Of a stretch of DNA of 5,954 nucleotides, positions 1-5,376 are shown piece after piece. The stretch is from the NCBI GenBank assembly GCA_030037695.1, contig JASHQF010000050.1, forward strand, positions 1-5,954. Direction: 5' to 3'. The stretch is from Thermoplasmata archaeon. GTDB taxonomy: Archaea; Thermoplasmatota; Thermoplasmata; Lutacidiplasmatales; UBA184. The translations under genes were made by a program, and so were the position numbers. How positions within the stretch are numbered: position 1 is the first letter of the stretch; each line of letters begins with the position of its first letter. The notes under the pieces are model-generated. The model worked only from the letters and a program-made list of their open reading frames with translations. It was not told the origin of the DNA and ran no database searches.

Positions 1-435
1 CTCTTCGACCGGGGCGGGATCGCGAAGATCCGGGACCGCCGCTCGCTCGACGTTTTCCGCGGGGGTACCCCGGAGGAGCTCCTCGAGAAGATCGTCGCGC
101 AGGCGACGGTCGAGGTCCAGGGCGAGACCGACGCCCCCGTGACGACCGACATCCACCGGCTGATCCGCCTGCCGGGGTCGTTGCACGGGGGGACCGGCTT
201 CCGTGTGGTGCCGCTCGCCCGCGAGGAGCTCGACGGCTTCGACCCGTTCGCCCAGGCGGTGGTGCCCGACTCGGACGAGGGCGGCGCGACCGTCGTCGCG
301 TCGACGTCGTTCGAGTACCCTTTCCCCCACGGCCCGGTGCGCGGCGAGCCGGGGGTGACGCTCGAGCTGCCTACGGGGCCGGCGCTGTTCCTTCTGCTGC
401 GGGGGGAGGCGGAGCTTCCGCCTTCACCGGGATGA
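1..435 (+). CDS. priS: DNA primase catalytic (small) subunit PriS, C-terminal part
   Basis: PriS is the catalytic subunit of the archaeo-eukaryotic primase; with PriL it makes the short primers that start DNA synthesis. The frame is open from base 1, so the gene begins outside the window and only 144 C-terminal residues are visible. The diagnostic block is at visible residues 44-67: Asp44, then PVTTDIHRLIRLPGSLHG, then TGF. From family knowledge, this Asp and the His of SLHG (visible His62), 18 residues apart, match the third catalytic aspartate and the NTP-binding histidine of archaeal PriS (Asp280 and His298 in the Pyrococcus enzyme, from memory). The N-terminal Asp-x-Asp pair lies upstream and cannot be checked. 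The protein ends in a short Pro/Gly tail at TGA 433-435. Its last 65 bp overlap the 3' end of the convergent FAH gene. Identification is firm; only the extent is incomplete. Confidence 0.93.
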   Translation, partial: LFDRGGIAKIRDRRSLDVFRGGTPEELLEKIVAQATVEVQGETDAPVTTDIHRLIRLPGSLHGGTGFRVVPLAREELDGFDPFAQAVVPDSDEGGATVVASTSFEYPFPHGPVRGEPGVTLELPTGPALFLLLRGEAELPPSPG

Positions 436-1375
436 CGAGCCGCCCGATCCGCTCGATCGACGCCTCGATCCGGTCCCCCGGCTTCAGCTTGCGCGTCTCC
501 TTGCCGAACTCGAACCCCGGCGTCCCCCCGAGGCTGCCGAGCGAGATCACGTCGCCCGGATCGAACGTGATGCCGGTCGACAGGTGCGCGAGGATCTCGG
601 GGATCCGGAACAGGTAGTCCGACGTGTCCCCCTTCTGGCGGACGGTGTCGTCGACCTTCAGCTCCATCCCGAGCGGGTACGGGTCGCCGACCTCCTCCTT
701 CGGCATGACCCACGGACCGACCGCCATCGTCGCGTCGAACCCTTTACCCATCACCCAGTCGACCGATCCCCCCGAGGGGTACTGCAGGTCCCGGTAGCCC
801 ATGTCCAGCGCGATCGTGTAGCCGGCGACGTGCTCCATCGCCTTGTCGGCCGGGATCCGTCGGCCGGCCTTGCCGATGACGCAGGCGAGCTCGAGTTCGA
901 CATCCGGGAACGTGCCCGCGGGGCTGAGGACGAGCGACTCGCTCGGCCCGACGAGCGAGTTGAAGAACCGGGTGAAGGCGTAGGGGCGCGCCGGGGGGCT
1001 CTTGCCCTGCTCGGCGAGGTGGCTCCTCGAGTTCTGCGCGAGGCAGTAGATCTTCTGGCCGTGGACGACGGGAGCGAGGAGCTTCACCCCCTCCTCCGGC
1101 TTGAACAGGTACCGGGCGCCGGTCGCCGCGCGCGGGGTCCAGCCCATCCCGCGCCGCCGCTCGATGTACTCGACGATCTTCCGGGTCAGCTGGACGGAGT
1201 CGGAGCCGCCGCGGAAGAACGCCTGCATGTCGCGGAACCGGCTCGGATCGGCCCCCTTGACCGGGTTGACGCCGTAGTAGTCCCGGCACGCGGTATCGAG
1301 GTCGATGTACTCGTTCGCGTCGGTGATCATCCCGAAGTGGAACTGGTCCTGCAGGGTGAAGTGAACGAGCTTCGT
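371..1375 (-). CDS. Fumarylacetoacetate hydrolase (FAH) family protein
   Basis: FAH-fold enzymes are cytosolic, metal-dependent hydrolases, decarboxylases or hydratases acting on 2-keto or acylpyruvate-type compounds; the substrate here cannot be told. Numbered from the ATG at 1330, the conserved features are KIYCLAQNSRSHLAEQG (93-109), the metal-ligand pair Glu145 and Glu147 in DVELELACVIGK, Asp176 in ALDMGYRDLQ as the third probable ligand, GKGFDATMAVGPWV (195-208) and GTPGFEFG (269-276). The first standard start is ATG 1330 (319 residues), but it has no Shine-Dalgarno sequence. The upstream frame reads TKLVHFTLQDQFHFG, which resembles a normal FAH amino terminus. An ACG at 1375-1373, six bases after GGGAGAGG, is therefore taken as the start (334 residues); ATG 1330 is the conservative alternative. 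The stop TAG (373-371) lies inside priS, and the last 17 or so residues are a Pro/Ala-rich tail beyond the core fold. Confidence 0.87.
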   Translation of the reverse strand, partial: TKLVHFTLQDQFHFGMITDANEYIDLDTACRDYYGVNPVKGADPSRFRDMQAFFRGGSDSVQLTRKIVEYIERRRGMGWTPRAATGARYLFKPEEGVKLLAPVVHGQKIYCLAQNSRSHLAEQGKSPPARPYAFTRFFNSLVGPSESLVLSPAGTFPDVELELACVIGKAGRRIPADKAMEHVAGYTIALDMGYRDLQYPSGGSVDWVMGKGFDATMAVGPWVMPKEEVGDPYPLGMELKVDDTVRQKGDTSDYLFRIPEILAHLSTGITFDPGDVISLGSLGGTPGFEFGKETRKLKPGDRIEASIERIGRLVIPVKAEAPPPPAAEGTAPAP

Positions 1376-1381
1376 CGGCAG

Positions 1382-1389
1382 CCTCTCCC
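1382..1389 (-). promoter_or_regulatory. Shine-Dalgarno sequence that sets the FAH start
   Basis: The minus strand reads GGGAGAGG, then CTGCCG, then ACG AAG CTC. The six-base spacing fits initiation at the ACG codon (1375-1373) and not at ATG 1330, which lies about 50 bases further on without a comparable site. A CTG codon directly abutting the purine run is in the same frame but has no spacing. Confidence 0.5.
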
Positions 1390-1410
1390 GGCCGCGGGAG
1401 CGGCGTCGGC

Positions 1411-1419
1411 GGATAACGG
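1411..1419 (-). promoter_or_regulatory. Weak TATA-like element upstream of the FAH gene
   Basis: The minus strand reads CCGTTATCC, the only AT-rich patch in a very GC-rich 147-bp gap. A TATA box here would place transcription start about 26 bases downstream, near 1388, just ahead of the Shine-Dalgarno sequence. It is a single short match with no recognisable BRE, so it is tentative. Confidence 0.25.
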
Positions 1420-1454
1420 TGCGCGCGCGGGGCCCTCCCCGACGCGGGCCGCAC

Positions 1455-1481
1455 CCCGGTCCGAACGAAGGTCGGTCCGGG
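1455..1481 (-). repeat. Inverted repeat in the membrane-protein/FAH gap
   Basis: Arms of ten bases flank a seven-base loop. On the minus strand these are CCCGGACCGA, loop CCTTCGT, and TCGGACCGGG. Nine of ten positions pair, with one A-A mismatch. It lies 42 bp after the stop of the membrane-protein gene and about 40 bp upstream of the TATA-like element for the FAH gene. It could be an RNA hairpin ending or stabilising the upstream message, or an operator. No T-run follows, so a classical intrinsic terminator is not supported. Confidence 0.5.
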
Positions 1482-1491
1482 CTCGCCCCGT

Positions 1492-1518
1492 GGGCCGAGG
1501 GAGGCGCGGGCCGAGGGA
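1492..1518. repeat. Short direct repeat, two copies of GGGCCGAGGGA
   Basis: The 11-mer GGGCCGAGGGA occurs at 1492-1502 and again at 1508-1518, a 16-bp period, immediately after the stop codon of the membrane-protein gene. In GC-rich DNA such a repeat may arise by slippage or by chance. No function is assigned. Confidence 0.4.
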
Positions 1519-1522
1519 CGAC

Positions 1523-1957
1523 CTAGCGGAAGTGCCCGTTGACCGCGATGAGGTAGACGAAGATCACGAGCGAGAGGAGGAAGCCGAGCGAGAGGAAGTC
1601 GTGCGCGATCCCGTACTCGACGAGCACGAAGATCAGGAACAGGAGGCTGAGCGCGAGCGCCCACGTGCGCAGGTGCCACAGGCCGAGGGCCAGCCCGAGG
1701 ATGATGAGACCGACGACCAGGATCACGACCTCGATCTCGAGGGTGGAGAGCGAGCCCAGGACGAACGGTTGGCCAAGGTACGTATGGAAGGCGGCGGTCC
1801 CGACCTGGCCGGCGAGCAGGAGGCTGCCGACGAGGACCCAGAGGATCCCGTAGAGCCCGACGAGCACCGCGAGGACCGCGACCCCGAGGGGGCGCGAGGG
1901 GGGTGGGAGCGGGGGCAGCGAACCGACCTGCGCGTCCGACGTGCTGGGAGGGGTCAA
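1523..1957 (-). CDS. Small four-helix integral membrane protein, function unknown
   Basis: The predicted protein has 144 residues. A Pro/Ser-rich, uncharged amino-terminal stretch (about 1-23) precedes four hydrophobic segments at roughly 24-50, 74-95, 97-117 and 120-138. It ends in a short polar tail, NGHFR. The GLWHLRTWA turn between helices 2 and 3 and the YLIAVNGHF ending resemble small uncharacterised archaeal membrane proteins, but I cannot name a family and see no catalytic motif. The frame stays open to 2233, but that upstream part lies antisense to nothing useful, overlaps the reductase gene and is of low-complexity Arg/Pro composition. TTG at 1957-1955, five bases after GAGG (1966-1963), is the best start that keeps helix 1; no ATG is available. 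It is the fourth gene of the minus-strand run, 80 bp after the reductase gene, and has a TATA-like element and hairpins ahead of it. Confidence 0.72.
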   Translation of the reverse strand: MTPPSTSDAQVGSLPPLPPPSRPLGVAVLAVLVGLYGILWVLVGSLLLAGQVGTAAFHTYLGQPFVLGSLSTLEIEVVILVVGLIILGLALGLWHLRTWALALSLLFLIFVLVEYGIAHDFLSLGFLLSLVIFVYLIAVNGHFR

Positions 1958-1968
1958 CGGTGCCTCGG

Positions 1969-1981
1969 GGGGAGACTCCCC
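1969..1981 (-). repeat. Small hairpin just upstream of the membrane-protein start
   Basis: The minus strand reads GGGGA GTC TCCCC, a perfect 5-bp stem with a three-base loop. It ends three bases before the GAGG that serves as a possible ribosome-binding site at 1966-1963. It would lie in the 5' leader of the membrane-protein message and could affect ribosome access. This is inference from the sequence alone. Confidence 0.35.
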
Positions 1982-1998
1982 GGACGTCGTCGGTGCCC

Positions 1999-2019
1999 GG
2001 GGGGATATGAATCCACCCC
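1999..2019 (-). repeat. GC-rich hairpin 18 bp after the reductase stop
   Basis: On the minus strand GGGG, bulged T, GGAT, loop TCAT, ATCC, CCCC forms an eight-pair stem with a single bulge. It begins 18 bp after the stop codon of the reductase gene and could mark or protect the 3' end of the fen-ftcD-reductase message. No T-tract follows. It coincides with the TATA-like element listed separately, so the stretch may be doing one job or the other. Confidence 0.4.
2003..2011 (-). promoter_or_regulatory. TATA-like element upstream of the membrane-protein gene
   Basis: The minus strand reads TTCATATCC, the only AT-rich patch in the 80-bp gap. A start of transcription about 26 bases downstream would fall near 1980, giving a leader of about 23 bases before TTG 1957 that includes the GAGG site. 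It is plausible but rests on one short match. Confidence 0.3.
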
Positions 2020-2037
2020 CGCTCGCGAAGCGACGCT

Positions 2038-2724
2038 CTACGTCCGGGGGGGCTGCCCGTCCCGACGACCTTCGGTTCGGGGCAGGTAGGTCGCGAGGAA
2101 CCCCTCGCCGATCCTCTCGATCGAGCGGAGGTCGAGGTGCGCCGCGTCCTCGAGGCGTTCGATCTCCAACCCCCGGAGGAGGGGAGGGGCGGTCACGCCC
2201 CCGATGGCGACGGGGGCGTAGTAGACCGTCCACCGATCGAACAGTCGCGCCCGGACGATCGAGGCGAACAGCTCCGCGCCTCCTTCCACCATCAGGTGCC
2301 GCATCCCCCGGGCCGCGAGCGCGCGGAACGCCTCCGCGAGGTCGACCCGTCCCGACCCTGCAGCGATCCTCTCGACCCCCGTCGGGTACGTTCTGGGTGA
2401 GCTCCGGGACGTCAGGACGATCGTAGGGAGGCTGCCGTCGAGCACGCGGGCCCGCTCCGGGGTCCGCCCGGACCCATCGACGACGATGCGCGCGGGGTCC
2501 TTTCCCCGACGGCCATCGAGGAGCTCCCAGTGCACCCGGAGCGACGGATCGTCGAGCACGACCGTCCCGACCCCCACGACGATCCCGTCCGCGGCCGCCC
2601 GCATCTCCTGCACGCGGCGCAGGTCCTCCGGACCCGAGAGCCGCGCTCGCCGCCCGCCGGCGAGCGCGATCCTCCCGTCCAGCGACGCGGCGCAGTTGAG
2701 CCAGACCTCGGGGCGATCGCTCAC
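2038..2724 (-). CDS. 2,5-diamino-6-(ribosylamino)pyrimidin-4(3H)-one 5'-phosphate reductase (archaeal RibD C-terminal type)
   Basis: This cytosolic enzyme reduces the ribosyl side chain of the riboflavin precursor to a ribityl chain with NAD(P)H. In archaea and fungi it acts before deamination and exists without the deaminase domain found in bacterial RibD. The 228-residue product matches the stand-alone length. Signature segments in order are CAASLDGRIA (11-20), LSGPEDL (29-35), DGIVVGVGTVVLDDPSL (46-62), RIVVDGSGRTP (79-89), MVEGGAEL (145-152) and APVAIGGVTAP (170-180), covering the nucleotide-binding fold of the RibD C-terminal family. GTG 2724-2722 is chosen because GGAGGAGGG sits three bases upstream and the protein then starts just before the first conserved strand; the upstream frame is low-complexity and antisense-like. 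The gene starts 35 bp after ftcD and ends at TAG 2040-2038. The last dozen residues are a polar tail. RibD/ArfC-like assignment is firm; strict substrate specificity is inferred. Confidence 0.88.
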   Translation of the reverse strand: MSDRPEVWLNCAASLDGRIALAGGRRARLSGPEDLRRVQEMRAAADGIVVGVGTVVLDDPSLRVHWELLDGRRGKDPARIVVDGSGRTPERARVLDGSLPTIVLTSRSSPRTYPTGVERIAAGSGRVDLAEAFRALAARGMRHLMVEGGAELFASIVRARLFDRWTVYYAPVAIGGVTAPPLLRGLEIERLEDAAHLDLRSIERIGEGFLATYLPRTEGRRDGQPPRT

Positions 2725-2727
2725 GAA

Positions 2728-2736
2728 CCCTCCTCC
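2728..2736 (-). promoter_or_regulatory. Strong Shine-Dalgarno sequence for the reductase gene
   Basis: GGAGGAGGG on the minus strand lies three bases (TTC) upstream of the GTG at 2724, the best ribosome-binding site in the window. It fixes the reductase start and shows that this gene, although probably cotranscribed with ftcD, is translated from its own site. Confidence 0.75.
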
Positions 2737-2759
2737 GACGCGCGACCCCCGGTCGGGGC

Positions 2760-4229
2760 TCAGGGGGTCAACTTCTTTGCCTCGACGCGGAGGTCGTCGA
2801 CCGGCGCCCCGGCCTTCTCGAGCGCCTCCAGGTTCGTCCGGACGTTCGCGAGGGCTCCTTCCAGGGCCGCACGGAACAGGGCCCCCGCTGTCGCGAGATC
2901 GCTGCCCAGCGCCACGTTCGTCCTCGGGCCGATCGCGGCGAGACGTTGGGCGAGCTCGCTCGCCCGCCGCGCGGTCTCGAGCGGGACCTCGGCTGCTCCC
3001 CGAAGGGCCGACGTGTAGGCCGCCGTCGCGGAGGCGTCCCCGGGCCGTTCCTTGCGGGCCCGGCCCGCCGCGCGTACCGCCTCGTACGCCCGCGCATCGT
3101 CCTCGCCGAGCACCAGGAACCGTTCGCGGCCGGCCGCGAGCCCTGAGGCCGCGTCGCGGAGCTCGGGGTCGGTGGGCGGACCTTTCGACGAGTAGGCGAT
3201 CACCATCTCCCCCAGCGCGCATCCCAGCGCCCCGGCGATCGCCGCCGCGCTCCCACCTCCCGGCGTCGGGGTCCGGGCCGCGAGCCGGCCCAGGAACTGC
3301 CGGATCGGCTCGTGGCCGGGCTTGGCCTCCTCGGCCGCCCGGACCCGCCGCTCGAGCACGGCCCTGCGTTCAAAGCCGCGGAGCTGGAGCGCCGCCTCGG
3401 CGGCGTCGAACAGAGCGTCCTCCGGGACCAGCCCGACGATCTCCGACTCCTCGACCGTAGTCCCGAGGCCCTCCGCGGCGCGCCGCACCGCGTCGAACGC
3501 GCGAGGCACCGGCGTCACCCGGTAGTCGGTGAGGTTCATCGAAACCTCGGCGCGGTGGCGTTCGGCGATCTCGAACCCGAGAGCCTTCACCTCGGGCAGG
3601 CCCCCGTCCCGACCCCGCACGAGGTGGGCGATCTTCTTGGCGACCCCGACGTCGGCGGTGGCGAGCCGGACGTTGTAGGCGATCAGCACCGGGCGGGCCC
3701 CGATCGCGACCGCCCCGGCGGTAGGGTGGACCCGGGGCTCGCCGAAGTCGGGCGCCCGGGCCGGATCCGTGCCGATCGACGCGCGGATCCCCTCGAACTC
3801 CCCCCGACGGACCTCGGCGAGGTCCCGTCGCTCGGGTCGCCGCGCGGCCGCGGCGTAGAGATAGACCGGGATCCCGAGCTCCCGGGCGACCCGCGTCCCG
3901 AGGCGCTCGGCCAGCTGGACGGCCTGCTCCATCGTGGCGTCGCCGATCGGGACGAACGGTACGACGTCGGTGGCGCCCATGCGGGGGTGCTCGCCGTGAT
4001 GCTGGGTGAGGTCGATCGTCTCCGTCGCCACGCGCATCGCGCGGAACACCCCTTCGAGCAGCGGCTCGGCCTCGCCGTAGAGGGTGACGACCGCGCGGTG
4101 GTGGTCGGCGTTGCGCTCCACATCGAGGACCGTCACGCCCGGGACCTCCCCGGCCGCCGCGGCGATCCGCTCGACCTTCGCCCCGTCCCGCCCCTCGGAG
4201 AAGTTCGGGACGCACTCGAACGGGGTCAT
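2760..4229 (-). CDS. ftcD: Bifunctional glutamate formimidoyltransferase / formimidoyltetrahydrofolate cyclodeaminase
   Basis: The enzyme moves the formimino group from N-formimino-glutamate, the end of one histidine-breakdown route, to tetrahydrofolate. It then releases ammonia to give 5,10-methenyl-tetrahydrofolate. Residues 1 to about 300 are the transferase: CVPNFSEGR (6-14), HHGEHPRMGATDVVPF (77-92) with His81 matching the catalytic His82 of the mammalian enzyme, PVYLYAAAA (121-129), and LIAYNVRL (182-189). Residues from about 308 to 489 are the cyclodeaminase: QFLGRLAARTPTPGGGSAAA (311-330), a DDARAY segment (377-382) and a helical C-terminus. At 489 residues it is somewhat shorter than the mammalian fusion of about 540. 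ATG 4229 overlaps the fen stop as ATGA, with GGAG ten bases upstream inside fen, so translation is probably coupled. No other hut gene is in the window, so the histidine route itself is inferred. Confidence 0.93.
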   Translation of the reverse strand: MTPFECVPNFSEGRDGAKVERIAAAAGEVPGVTVLDVERNADHHRAVVTLYGEAEPLLEGVFRAMRVATETIDLTQHHGEHPRMGATDVVPFVPIGDATMEQAVQLAERLGTRVARELGIPVYLYAAAARRPERRDLAEVRRGEFEGIRASIGTDPARAPDFGEPRVHPTAGAVAIGARPVLIAYNVRLATADVGVAKKIAHLVRGRDGGLPEVKALGFEIAERHRAEVSMNLTDYRVTPVPRAFDAVRRAAEGLGTTVEESEIVGLVPEDALFDAAEAALQLRGFERRAVLERRVRAAEEAKPGHEPIRQFLGRLAARTPTPGGGSAAAIAGALGCALGEMVIAYSSKGPPTDPELRDAASGLAAGRERFLVLGEDDARAYEAVRAAGRARKERPGDASATAAYTSALRGAAEVPLETARRASELAQRLAAIGPRTNVALGSDLATAGALFRAALEGALANVRTNLEALEKAGAPVDDLRVEAKKLTP

Positions 4230-5260
4230 TCGGGGGGCGCTCCGAACATCTCGAGCATCGTCTGGTGACCTCGTGCCTCGGCCGGAGAGGTCGCGGCGGC
4301 GGGGCGACGCCGGGCCCGCGCGACCGCCGCGCGGACCCGCTCCTCCCCGAAGCCGTGCTGCTCGACCAGGAGGCGGGCGAGCGCGACCTCGTCGATCGGC
4401 CCGAAGATAGGGGCAGGGGCGTCGGCCGACGGCGGGTGGCGGAAGATCTCGAGGACCTCGCGGGCCTCGGCCAGGTCGAGACCGGCCCGCTCGATCGTCC
4501 GCTCGAAGCCGAGGTGTTCACGGACGAGCTTCAACGCGCGTTTGGGACCGAACCCGTGGGCTCCCTCGTTGAAGTCCGTCCCGACGACGATCCCGAGGGC
4601 GATCAGCTCGTCCCCGTCGATCCCGAGCGTCGTCAAGAGGTCCGCCCGGTCGATCAGCTGGGCTCCCGGCGTCCCCTTACCACGCCCTCGGGCGGCGAGG
4701 CCCCGGACGAGGCGCGGCGCGCCGAACAGGAGGCTATCGTAATCCTCCGAAGCCGAGGCCCAGACGACCCCCTTCGAGGCCATCGTCGCGGCCTGGGCCT
4801 CGCCCTCGCCCGGGGCCTGGAGGGTCGGCACGCCCAGGGCGCGGAGGAGCTCGACCAGCTCCTCGACCATCGGGCGCGTGAGGTGGGACGTCTGGGCCGC
4901 CTTCCGGCGGGCCGTCTCGAGGTCCCCGGCGGCGAGCGCCTGTTGCCAGTCCGCCTGCGCCCGCTCCTTCGCTGCGATGCGGCGGCGGATCGTCCCGGCC
5001 TTGCGTTCGGGCGGGGTTCCGTCGAACACCCAGATCGGAAGGACCCCTTCGCCGAGCAGCGACGTCGTCCGGTAGAAGGTGCCGATGAGGTGGCTCGTGA
5101 CGTTCCCGGACGGGTCGGAGAACGGGAGGCCGTCCCGCTGTCGGATCGTCGCCAGGAACTGGTAGACGGCGTTGAAGCCGTCGACCGCGAGGGTCCGGCC
5201 GGCGAGCGACTCCCACGGGAGCTCCTGCGCGGAGACGATGTCGCGGAGCGGGAGCCCCAC
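4226..5260 (-). CDS. fen: Flap endonuclease 1 (FEN1/XPG family)
   Basis: FEN1 cuts 5' flaps during Okazaki-fragment maturation and long-patch base-excision repair, working with the sliding clamp PCNA. From GTG 5260 the protein has 344 residues, the normal archaeal length. All the metal ligands expected of the family are visible: Asp27 (AVDGFN), Asp80 (VFDG), Glu152 and Glu154 (GEGEAQAA), Asp173 and Asp175 (SEDYDSLLFGA) and Asp229 (GTDFNEG). A helix-two-turn-helix follows at about 228-247 (GTDFNEGAHGFGPKRALKLV). The C-terminal QTMLEMFG (333-340) is a PIP-like clamp-binding box with Gly in place of the second aromatic. GTG 5260 is chosen over the upstream ATG 5341 because archaeal FEN begins Met-Gly then a short run to D(I/L)V, exactly as in GLPLRDIV, and the 27 extra codons are Arg/Ser/Pro-rich and would cover the promoter. 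It heads the minus-strand operon and overlaps ftcD by 4 bp. Confidence 0.95.
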   Translation of the reverse strand: MGLPLRDIVSAQELPWESLAGRTLAVDGFNAVYQFLATIRQRDGLPFSDPSGNVTSHLIGTFYRTTSLLGEGVLPIWVFDGTPPERKAGTIRRRIAAKERAQADWQQALAAGDLETARRKAAQTSHLTRPMVEELVELLRALGVPTLQAPGEGEAQAATMASKGVVWASASEDYDSLLFGAPRLVRGLAARGRGKGTPGAQLIDRADLLTTLGIDGDELIALGIVVGTDFNEGAHGFGPKRALKLVREHLGFERTIERAGLDLAEAREVLEIFRHPPSADAPAPIFGPIDEVALARLLVEQHGFGEERVRAAVARARRRPAAATSPAEARGHQTMLEMFGAPPE

Positions 5261-5281
5261 GCCGGCGCTCGAGCGGGGGGC

Positions 5282-5288
5282 AGTACTT
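5282..5288 (-). promoter_or_regulatory. Candidate TATA box for fen (leaderless)
   Basis: The minus strand reads AAGTACT in an otherwise GC-rich region, centred about 25 bases before the first base of GTG 5260. That is the distance expected if transcription starts at the start codon. The absence of a Shine-Dalgarno sequence before GTG agrees with a leaderless message. The match to a TATA consensus is weak. Confidence 0.4.
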
Positions 5289-5346
5289 GGGGTTGGCTGC
5301 ACGCGCCTCGACCGCCTCAGAGGCCGGCCCCGCGCACCCATACGCG

Positions 5347-5352
5347 CTATAC
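5347..5352 (+). promoter_or_regulatory. Candidate TATA box for the PAC2-family gene (leaderless)
   Basis: CTATAC is centred about 27 bases upstream of ATG 5377, the archaeal TATA-to-start spacing. No purine-rich ribosome-binding site lies between it and the ATG, so a leaderless transcript is the simplest reading. This is a better TATA match than the one for fen. Confidence 0.5.
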
Positions 5353-5376
5353 GGTCCCGCGCGTCCGCGGCGATCG

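Noticed and set aside
371..435. A transcription terminator between priS and the FAH gene
   Set aside because: The region is coding on both strands and has no T-run on either strand; no terminator can be supported.
584..2089. A 501-codon open frame on the plus strand
   Set aside because: It is antisense to the FAH and membrane-protein genes, is dominated by Arg, Glu, Asp and Pro, and shows no family motif. In DNA with such high third-position G+C, long antisense frames arise automatically.
1958..2233. An upstream extension of the membrane protein to ATG 2233
   Set aside because: It would overlap the conserved 3' part of the reductase gene by about 195 bp in another frame and adds only Arg/Pro-rich sequence.
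3312..4268. A 318-codon open frame on the plus strand
   Set aside because: It is the mirror of ftcD, whose motifs are unambiguous; the composition is Arg/Gly/Asp/Leu-rich and no domain is recognisable.
5261..5341. A 27-residue amino-terminal extension of the flap endonuclease starting at ATG 5341
   Set aside because: It is Arg/Ser/Pro-rich with no FEN similarity, would hide the conserved Met-Gly amino terminus and would cover the proposed fen TATA box.
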